Part shown: piece by piece, positions 38,572-45,165 of the stretch
How positions within the stretch are numbered: the first letter of the stretch is position 1
How the letters are laid out: each line of letters begins with the position of its first letter
Source: Thermodesulfobacteriota bacterium
GTDB taxonomy: Bacteria > Desulfobacterota_D > UBA1144 > Nemesobacterales > CSP1-2
Assembly: GCA_035559815.1 (NCBI GenBank)
Contig: DATMAT010000014.1
Span: 1-45,165 of the forward strand
Reading direction: 5' to 3'
Length of the DNA stretch: 45,165 nt
Program-made: the position numbers and the translations under genes
The notes under the pieces: generated by a model
The model's database searches: none
What the model was told of the DNA's origin: nothing
The model's input: only the letters and a program-made list of their open reading frames with translations

Positions 38572-41500
38572 TTAAGCCGGAAATGTAATTTTAAATTCTG
38601 TCCCAGAACTCCTGTCGAGTGTGATCGTTCCCTTCAACTGTTTCGTCAATGAGCATACTAATTGTAACCCTAATGATTTTGCACTTCTGAAATCTAAATT
38701 TTGGGGAAACTTAACACCATTATTACTGACGATTAGAGTATAAGTACAGGAATCAGAGGGTTTGTCCGGAGCATTATCTGAATATACAGAGATTCTAATT
38801 TCTCCTTCTTTCCCCACTGGAAATGCATGTTTTAATGAATTTGAGATAAGCTCATTCAAGATTAGACCGCAAGGAACAGCCTTATCAATAGGCAATAGCA
38901 CCTCGTTTGTACTTATTTTCAGTCTTATTTTCGAACTTGTTTCATAAGAACGAACCAGGTTATTCGATAGATTTTTGACGTATTTCGAAAAATCAACAAC
39001 CGATATGTTGCCAGATTTATACAATCTCTCGTGGATGAGTGACATGGCTTTGACGCGGCTCCGGCTATCGTTCAACTCCTCACGAATCTCTTCATCCGTA
39101 ATGCGCCTCGACTGCATGCTCAGCAAGCTGTGGACAATCTGCAGATTATTTTTGACCCGGTGATGAATTTCTTTAAGGAGTATCTCCTTCTCTTTAAGAG
39201 ATGCTTTGAGTTCTTCCTCCGTCCGCTTACGCTCGGTGATGTCCAGTATTGCGCTCAAAACCATAATTCCCTCACTTGTTTCGATGGGATTGAGTCCTAT
39301 CTCCACTGGAAACTCACTGCCATCCTTGCGCAGACCGTAAAGATCTCGACCTTTCCCCATTGCCCTAGCCTGAGGCTCGGAGAGAAAGGCGGCACGGTAT
39401 TTGAAGTGTTTGTTTCGAAAGCGTTCGGGTAACAGAATTTCGACCATCTGTCCGATCAATTCTTCTCGGGAGTAACCGAATAACTTTTCTGTCTGGGAAT
39501 TGATAAGGACGATTTTACCCTCCTGATTAATTATCACCATAGCGTTAGGGGCTGACTCAACTGCTAGGTAAAATTTTTCTTCAGCACGCTTGCGCTCGAC
39601 CACCCGCCCAAGCTGGGTGCCGATATAAGCCATCACTTCGAGGAGTGATTGATCGGGTTCCAAAGCATGATCGGAGAAGAACTCAAGAGCGGCTACCGTT
39701 ACTTGTCCTATTAAAACAGGGAAAGCGAACCCGGCTTTAACTCCGATGTCCTTAGCCGGATTAGCTCTGATGAAATTTGGGTCTGCTGTCACATCGGTAA
39801 CCCATGCAGGCTTTCCACTGGCGAAAACTCTGCCAAGCAGTCCTCTTCCTGAAGTAATTCGGGTGGCCTCGGTGACCTCCTTGAATGTTTTAAAGCGCTC
39901 TGCATTTTCCAGATGCCATATCCTTGTGGGGACAAGTACTCCCTTTGATGTAGCGTAATAAACGTGTCCAACTGACCATCCGGTGTGGTCGCAAACTAAG
40001 TCGAGGGCGAGCTGCATTGCCTCTTCTACTGTGGGAGCTTCATTAGCGGCAGCAGCTATTTTCTGTAGCAATTCTAAAAAAGCTATATTACGATGCAGCA
40101 TCTCCTCAGCCTGCTTATGCTCTGTTATGTCTATACTGCACCCGACATAACCGACATATTGGCCAGACGGAGTAAAGCGCGGAAGACCGCGCGAAAGCAA
40201 CCAGCGCCACTGTCCATCGGCATGGCGAACGCGAACTTCAGCGGTAAACGGCTCCTTTCTCTCTGCTGTAACCTTGTACACCTCGACATAACTTTCATAA
40301 TCCTCGGGATGGACAAACCTGGTCCAACCAAATCCCAGCAATTCCTCTTCATGACAGCCAAAGAAATTGACGTACTCGCGATTGACGAACTGGCAGCCCT
40401 CCGGTCCGTTGACCCAGATCAGCACGGGGGCACTGTTGGCCAATATGCGGAAACGCTCCTCGCTTTCCCTTAGCGCCTCCTCAGCTTGCCTGCGTTCGGT
40501 TATGTCTATGGCAATTCCTCCGACTAGATTTGTCTGGCCATTCTGGTCAAAGATGGGGAATTTGTTAACGATCGAATAATGGATACCATCTTCTTGGGGG
40601 AGCGTCTCGATTGTCTGCAGGCTCTCTTTCCTGCTAATAACAATTAGGTCGTTTTTTTTGAATTGGCTGGCCGTATCCATATCGAAAACTTCATCGTCGT
40701 TCTTGCCTAGTAGGTGGCCTAATGGTTTATTGAAAATCTTTTGAGCGACTTCATTGGCGTAAACATAACGTCCCTCGATATCCTTTATCCATGCCGCTCC
40801 CGGAAAATGACGCATGAATGAACTAAAACGTTCCTCGCTTTCCCTGAGTGCCTCTTCCGCTCGCTTGCGTTCTGTAATATCGCGTCCCACAACAATTAAG
40901 TGAGTGCGGTCACCTACCCGAAGCGGGTGCACTGATATTTCCAAAACAAGTCTCTCTTGATTTTTATTCAAAATAGAAATTTCGTATCGTCCTTTCAATT
41001 TTTGGCCTAAAGATATCTTCTCTAATTGTTTACGGACTTGAGACCGCTGTTCGGGTGCAATAATGTTAAAAAAGGAGTGCAGGGATGTTAGCTCTCCAGG
41101 GCAATAGCCAGTGATTTGGTCGCAGGCCTCATTTGCATAGATGATGCGGTCATCTTCGATAATAAAGAAGCATTCTCCCACATCGCTCTGGGCTTTCAGT
41201 ATTGCTTCGTACAGTTCCTTCTGACGGCGCAGTTTCTCCTCTGCATGCTTGCGTTCGCTGATGTCGTTGTTGATTTCCAGGATTACCGAAGGGTTTTCTT
41301 CCGTAGCTGGCTGGAGGGTCCAGCGGCTGGCAACAATGACTGTCGTGCGGTCACGTTTTGTGTGTATGAGTTCTCCCTCCCAATACTCGTCACGCTCTAA
41401 TGTTTCTCTTATTTTCTCTAACGGCTTTGGGAATTCCGTTCGCAGAAGCTCGTGGATATTTCTTCCCACCGCCTCTTCTTTTGTCCATCCGTACAGCCAT

Positions 41501-44064
41501 TCGGCGCCCTGGTTCCAGTAGATGATTGTATCGTTGATGTCACGGATGAGGATAGTATCATTGGCCAGGTCCAGAATCTCGGAATGCCTACGCAGGGCAT
41601 CTTCCATACGCTTTCGGTCGGATATGTCTTCGGAGACAATCTGGGCAACGGTACTGCCGTCCAAGTTCTGTACGGCGCGGGCGGACTCTCGCATCCATAT
41701 CATGCTCTGATCTTTCTTGATTTTGCGAAATTCCCACTGAACCAGCTCCCCATGATTTTCAAAGCAATATCTGATTCTATCCAATACTTCCTTTTTGTCG
41801 GCTTCATGGATTATGTTAAGCATAGATTGCCCTATTAATTCATGGGTGGAGAACCCTAGGCGTTCCGCTCCGAATTTGTTGACGGAAAGGATCTTTAACT
41901 CCTCATTGATGGTGAAGTACATGGATGGGTTTTCATCATACAAAGCCCGATAACGCTCTTCGCTGGCACTAAGCATATCCTCTGCCCATTTATGCCAGGC
42001 AATTTCCTTCTTCAGGTTTTCGTTCAACTGGGCCAGCTCCTTCGTACGCTCCGTTACCCTTAGTTCCAGTTCCTCTTTGGATTTTTTTAGCGCTTCCGCC
42101 TGCTTGGCGTTGTTAATGGCTATTTCGATCTGTCTTGCCACGATCTCCAGCAGCTTCAATTCTTCCTGGTCAAAGGCATTCTTCTTGAAAGAATCGATGT
42201 TTATCACGCCAATCGTTTCGCTGTTCAAGCAAATAGGCATTGATAGATAGCTCTTGGCTTGTACTTCTCTTAAAGGAGGGTCTTCAACCGTAGCTAAATC
42301 TACATCCTCAATATATCTTGACTTTTCTTCTATGATTGTATTCCAGGTGGCTCCTTCCGAGTATGGAATTTTTCTGACCTGCTCGATGAACCAGGTGGGA
42401 TAACCCCTATAAGCCTTCAGTACTGCTTCTTTGCCTTCAACCAGGGAAATAAAAATGTTGTCCACATCATCTATATTTTTAAACATGGCATCAACGGCGT
42501 TTTCCATGACCTCCTGAAGATTAATTGAGCTATGGACACTACGAGTTATGGAACTAATGATAGTTTCGTAACGATTTTTCTTGTCTAATTGGATTAGTTT
42601 TTCGTTGAGTAGTTCCTCCGCTTTCTTTTGCTCGGTTATGTCTTCCACCGTCCCTTCATAATAGAGAACCGTTCCATCTTCCGCCCTGATTGCCCTTGCG
42701 TTCTCGCGAACGTGCATTGTGGTCCCATCTTTTCTTGTCCATACGGATTCTAAACCCCGGACTTCGCCCTTTGCTTCGAGGTTTTCCTTAAATCGACTCC
42801 GGGAATACCGGATAATAGCTTTTTCATCCTCCAGGTTTTGGGAGGCCAATTCATCAAAAGAGGAATACCCTAGCATTTGCACTAGTGCCGGGTTAGCCAT
42901 GAGGATTCGTCCATCCGGCGTGGTGCGATAAATCCCTACCGGAATATTCTCAAAGAGACGTCGGTAATTCTCCCTACTTACTCGAAGCGATTCCGCCTGG
43001 CGTGCGTTATTTATCGCTATCTCTATTTGTCTTGCCACTATCTCCAGCAGTTCTAGCTCTTCTTCGTCAAAGGCATCTTTGTTGAGGGAGTTTATATTGA
43101 GGGCCCCTATCGCCCTCCCTTCGGAGTAAATCGGAGTGGATAAATAGCTTTTTGTTCCGATATCCCTCCCGGCCGGGCCTATGGCAGTATCCTGGTCTAC
43201 ATCCGGTACATACCTGGACCTTCCTTCTATTATGGTTTTCCAGGTGGTTCCTCTCTGGTAAGGTATTCTTCCCGCTCGTTTCAAATAATGGTCGGGATAC
43301 CCTTTATGCGCCATCAGTACAGCTTCTTCTCCTTCCACCATATAAATAGAGACAAAATCGGTATCTTCGATGTTCTCACTGAGTGCCTTGACTGCATTCT
43401 CCATGACTTCTTTCAGGTCTAGTGACCGGTGAACGCTCTGAGTAATGGAGCTAATGATCGACTCGTAACGCTTTCTCTTGGATAACCGGGCAAGATTTTC
43501 CTGGAGTATTATCTCTCCCCTTTTTCTTTGTGTAATGTCGAGTACGGCTAATCTGTACTGGCTTAGCTTATCCGAGGCATCAAACACGGCTACACCTTTC
43601 AATTCCGCATGAAACAACGTTCTGTCATTTTTTAGCATCTTTAGCTCGCAGCTCTGCGGAGATTTAGTCTCAACAAGACGTTTTCGATAAGAATAAAATG
43701 CATCTTGGTTTTCTTTAGCAATGTAATGAGAAAACCGTTTATTGGCTAGATAGCTTCTTTCTACTCCCAATAATGCGGCACCAGCGAGGTTTACTCCGAG
43801 AATCAGAGTCCTTTTATCCAATGTGAAATATCCGACCGGGGCAAACTCATACAGGTCAGCGTATTTATTCCTCGATTCTTCGAGGTCCATTTGTACGCGG
43901 CGAAGCTCTTCATTCTGCATCTCCAGCTCGGCTTGGTGCATCCGCAGGTCGTGTATTAGTCTAGGAACATCGACAGTGGAAAACTCATCCGAGTTTTCAG
44001 GCCCGGATAGCTCTTTAGCCTGTCTCAGAATATCATACTTATTCCCTTCCGATTGCTTTCCCAT
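38572..44064 (-). CDS. Giant PAS/GAF sensor histidine kinase (HisKA_2 type)
   Basis: An 1830-residue soluble kinase with no transmembrane helix. By eye the order is: coiled coil (36-65), PAS1 (65-180), GAF1 (195-355), PAS2 (360-480), GAF2 (495-655), coiled coil (655-700), PAS3 (702-818), PAS4 (825-940), PAS5 (950-1065), PAS6 (1075-1190), PAS7 (1200-1318), GAF3 (1325-1490), PAS8 (1495-1612), then HisKA_2 with [20 protein letters not shown] (likely phospho-His 1635) and HATPase (1730-1830, [19 protein letters not shown]). GAF1 and GAF2 are near-copies, so the first PAS-GAF unit was duplicated. HisKA_2/HWE kinases usually phosphorylate single receivers; the receiver gene follows after 56 bases. 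Ligands unknown. Confidence 0.93.
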   Translation of the reverse strand: MGKQSEGNKYDILRQAKELSGPENSDEFSTVDVPRLIHDLRMHQAELEMQNEELRRVQMDLEESRNKYADLYEFAPVGYFTLDKRTLILGVNLAGAALLGVERSYLANKRFSHYIAKENQDAFYSYRKRLVETKSPQSCELKMLKNDRTLFHAELKGVAVFDASDKLSQYRLAVLDITQRKRGEIILQENLARLSKRKRYESIISSITQSVHRSLDLKEVMENAVKALSENIEDTDFVSIYMVEGEEAVLMAHKGYPDHYLKRAGRIPYQRGTTWKTIIEGRSRYVPDVDQDTAIGPAGRDIGTKSYLSTPIYSEGRAIGALNINSLNKDAFDEEELELLEIVARQIEIAINNARQAESLRVSRENYRRLFENIPVGIYRTTPDGRILMANPALVQMLGYSSFDELASQNLEDEKAIIRYSRSRFKENLEAKGEVRGLESVWTRKDGTTMHVRENARAIRAEDGTVLYYEGTVEDITEQKKAEELLNEKLIQLDKKNRYETIISSITRSVHSSINLQEVMENAVDAMFKNIDDVDNIFISLVEGKEAVLKAYRGYPTWFIEQVRKIPYSEGATWNTIIEEKSRYIEDVDLATVEDPPLREVQAKSYLSMPICLNSETIGVINIDSFKKNAFDQEELKLLEIVARQIEIAINNAKQAEALKKSKEELELRVTERTKELAQLNENLKKEIAWHKWAEDMLSASEERYRALYDENPSMYFTINEELKILSVNKFGAERLGFSTHELIGQSMLNIIHEADKKEVLDRIRYCFENHGELVQWEFRKIKKDQSMIWMRESARAVQNLDGSTVAQIVSEDISDRKRMEDALRRHSEILDLANDTILIRDINDTIIYWNQGAEWLYGWTKEEAVGRNIHELLRTEFPKPLEKIRETLERDEYWEGELIHTKRDRTTVIVASRWTLQPATEENPSVILEINNDISERKHAEEKLRRQKELYEAILKAQSDVGECFFIIEDDRIIYANEACDQITGYCPGELTSLHSFFNIIAPEQRSQVRKQLEKISLGQKLKGRYEISILNKNQERLVLEISVHPLRVGDRTHLIVVGRDITERKRAEEALRESEERFSSFMRHFPGAAWIKDIEGRYVYANEVAQKIFNKPLGHLLGKNDDEVFDMDTASQFKKNDLIVISRKESLQTIETLPQEDGIHYSIVNKFPIFDQNGQTNLVGGIAIDITERRQAEEALRESEERFRILANSAPVLIWVNGPEGCQFVNREYVNFFGCHEEELLGFGWTRFVHPEDYESYVEVYKVTAERKEPFTAEVRVRHADGQWRWLLSRGLPRFTPSGQYVGYVGCSIDITEHKQAEEMLHRNIAFLELLQKIAAAANEAPTVEEAMQLALDLVCDHTGWSVGHVYYATSKGVLVPTRIWHLENAERFKTFKEVTEATRITSGRGLLGRVFASGKPAWVTDVTADPNFIRANPAKDIGVKAGFAFPVLIGQVTVAALEFFSDHALEPDQSLLEVMAYIGTQLGRVVERKRAEEKFYLAVESAPNAMVIINQEGKIVLINSQTEKLFGYSREELIGQMVEILLPERFRNKHFKYRAAFLSEPQARAMGKGRDLYGLRKDGSEFPVEIGLNPIETSEGIMVLSAILDITERKRTEEELKASLKEKEILLKEIHHRVKNNLQIVHSLLSMQSRRITDEEIREELNDSRSRVKAMSLIHERLYKSGNISVVDFSKYVKNLSNNLVRSYETSSKIRLKISTNEVLLPIDKAVPCGLILNELISNSLKHAFPVGKEGEIRISVYSDNAPDKPSDSCTYTLIVSNNGVKFPQNLDFRSAKSLGLQLVCSLTKQLKGTITLDRSSGTEFKITFPA

Positions 44065-44557
44065 CTTATAAAGTCTCCAACATACTTATTGAAATAAACT
44101 TCAGCCCAATTCATTTTAATACACCACAAGTCTGAAGAGAAGTAAATCCGTAGTGACCGCATTTAGAATACGTATTTCACCTTTTTCTCCGTAATTTCCC
44201 GGAATCGGGGCATGGGATGGAAAATACCAAGTCCCCGCAGATAAAATACAAGGATTACCTGGTTGATTACCAACTATGGATTTGATAAAAACTAAAGCAA
44301 GGCGACTGAGAATAAACAAATCAAATAGCAATGAATCTTGAGTAAAGAATAGGGGGTCTAATATACTCAAGGACAGGTCAGGTAGTCCATGAAAATAACT
44401 GTAATGTAAAGATTGGAAACAAATTAACCTGCTTTTTTATTACCGGTCTCTCTGTATCCTCGATGCCGCCGCGGTTATTCCTCCTCAAGCCGCGGCGGTC
44501 TTAATAGCTTTTAGTAGGTTAAATCTGTCTCATCCGGAAAGGGGATGAAAAACAATA
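44065..44557. other. Divergent spacer upstream of the kinase gene
   Basis: About 490 bases between the giant kinase (minus) and the zinc-ribbon gene (plus). A minus-strand frame at 44116-44370 is open for 84 codons but has no ribosome binding site or recognisable domain and is not called. The only notable structure is the GC-rich hairpin at 44465-44499. The kinase promoter must lie near 44070-44200. Confidence 0.4.
44465..44499 (+). other. Strong GC-rich hairpin with CCTCCTC loop
   Basis: GCCGCCGCGG (44465-44474) pairs with CCGCGGCGGT (44490-44499), nine G-C pairs plus a G-T, around a 15-base loop that contains CCTCCTC. It is conspicuous in AT-rich surroundings. The plus-strand sequence after it is TCTTAATAGCTTTT, so it could act as a weak terminator, or as a 5'-leader element of the zinc-ribbon gene 58 bases on. 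The loop is complementary to Shine-Dalgarno sequences, which allows an anti-SD function, but that is only a suggestion. Confidence 0.5.
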
Positions 44558-44746
44558 ATGTTACTTATGTGCTCTTGGTGCGAAAGATTCATGGGGGAAA
44601 AGGAACCTTTGGACGATACATCCATATCTCACAGCATTTGCGTGCATTGTTATGATGAGGTCATAGAAGAAGTTAAAAAGTTATCCAGAGAGCGCAAAGA
44701 GAATCGGAGAATATCAGGAAACAAAACACGGCAAAGAAAAAAATGA
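44558..44746 (+). CDS. Small zinc-ribbon protein
   Basis: A 62-residue protein with CSWC (5-8) and CVHC (29-32), a treble-clef or zinc-ribbon pattern, with HSICVHCYDEV and a basic tail (SRERKENRR, KTRQRKK). Short proteins of the form CxWC...SHGICxxC are common next to signalling genes in environmental bacteria; their role is unknown, presumably nucleic-acid or protein binding. AAAGGGG lies about 13 bases before the ATG, so the ribosome site is weak. Confidence 0.65.
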   Translation: MLLMCSWCERFMGEKEPLDDTSISHSICVHCYDEVIEEVKKLSRERKENRRISGNKTRQRKK

Positions 44747-44878
44747 ATACTGTCAAATTCGAGTTATGGAACCAAGTTTTGTTATCTTCGGGACCAGGTC
44801 TTTTAGAGGTTCATAGAAAGAAGAGAAATAAAAAGGTTTTTATGTACCTCTTAAAATTCTACTAAAGGAGGATAAATC

Positions 44879-45165
44879 ATGAAGCTAGTGAGAAATAGAC
44901 TTTATAGATTATCGATAATAGTTATCGTTTTGGCCAGCTTCACCCCGGTTTCTCTCATTTCCAAGAGCGTAGAAGGGGCAATGGTCAGCTCACGGATGAT
45001 TCTGTCAGGTGGTAAGGCTGTGTCCAGGGGGATGGATGAGGAGAAGGTCCGGCGGATGCTGGAGAATAAGATAGTGGCGGAGAGGCTTAAGAGCCATGGG
45101 CTTAGCAAAGAAGAAGTAATGGCCAAGATGGATAGGATGAGCGATGAGCAGATACATCAGTTGGC
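44879..45165 (+). CDS. PA2779-family protein, N-terminal part (cut by window end)
   Basis: The frame runs from an ATG with AAAGGAGG seven bases upstream and continues past the end of the window (95 codons seen). An N-terminal hydrophobic segment (LSIIVIVLASFTPVSLI) is followed by RMLENKIVAERLKSHGLSKE and VMAKMDRMSDEQIHQLA. This is the pattern of PA2779-family secreted proteins: a signal helix, then a helical region in which a 'L..hGl...e....l..ls..e...la' motif recurs. In other genomes it usually precedes a PA2778-type cysteine peptidase, which would lie outside the window. Confidence 0.8.
   Translation, partial: MKLVRNRLYRLSIIVIVLASFTPVSLISKSVEGAMVSSRMILSGGKAVSRGMDEEKVRRMLENKIVAERLKSHGLSKEEVMAKMDRMSDEQIHQL

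Noticed and set aside
44116-44370. 84-codon minus-strand frame upstream of the kinase
   Set aside because: No ribosome binding site, no domain, and composition of random AT-rich sequence.
1-45165. CRISPR arrays, tRNA or rRNA genes, insertion sequences
   Set aside because: No regularly spaced direct repeats, no tRNA-like cloverleaf and no transposase or integrase gene were seen.

Overview
Organism. The window comes from a Gram-negative bacterium. It encodes lipoproteins, an outer-membrane beta-barrel and periplasmic cytochromes, and most small genes have strong AGGAGG-type ribosome binding sites. The many multihaem cytochromes, an OmcA/MtrC-type decahaem protein and a CcmE with Cys in place of the haem-binding His fit Desulfobacterota or a related uncultured sediment or aquifer lineage. 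The sequence alone does not settle the taxon.

Layout. (1) 1-5.8 kb: cdsA, a repeat-rich spacer, a YihY-family membrane protein, a His/Tyr-rich lipoprotein, ccmA and ccmB, then a small protein with homing-endonuclease-associated repeats. (2) 5.8-12.5 kb: an extracellular electron-transfer cluster on the + strand. In order it has a decahaem lipoprotein, a dihaem lipoprotein, an outer-membrane barrel, a heptahaem lipoprotein, a tetrahaem protein, a monohaem protein, a NapC/NrfH/CymA-like membrane tetrahaem protein and a small membrane protein. A broken second copy of the ccmB 3' end follows. (3) 12.6-17.9 kb: ccmC, a short ccmD missing from simple ORF lists, ccmE (Cys type), ccmF, a membrane coiled-coil/zinc-ribbon protein and a multidomain cytochrome c. 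(4) 17.9-22.2 kb, minus strand: a fused peptidoglycan glycosyltransferase-NlpC/P60 protein and a membrane glycosyltransferase. (5) 22.6-23.3 kb: a decayed outer-membrane efflux lipoprotein. (6) 23.3-31.8 kb, minus strand: ligD, ku, a basic small protein, a DUF892 protein, a DUF421 protein with a partner, an F420-type luciferase-like oxidoreductase, two small proteins and an AI-2E family transporter. (7) 32-35.2 kb, plus strand: small lipoproteins and stress-type small proteins (thiamine-binding-like, ankyrin, DUF2934) and an orphan LuxR regulator. (8) 35.2-44.1 kb, minus strand: a signalling block with an 1830-residue PAS/GAF histidine kinase, a receiver protein, a MEDS-LuxR regulator, a sigma-54 activator with an abnormal receiver, and a proline-rich peptide. 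(9) The end of the window holds a zinc-ribbon protein and the start of a PA2779-family protein.

How the genes work together. Regions 1-3 appear to be one functional unit. The NapC-like protein would take electrons from quinol, soluble and lipid-anchored periplasmic cytochromes would carry them, and the barrel with the decahaem protein would pass them out of the cell. The flanking ccm genes supply the haem-attachment machinery for about 29 predicted haem sites. The conduit lies between ccmAB and ccmCDEF, with a ccmB 3'-end copy on each side, so it looks like an insertion into, or rearrangement of, a ccm operon. The right half is a DNA-repair, stress and signalling region.
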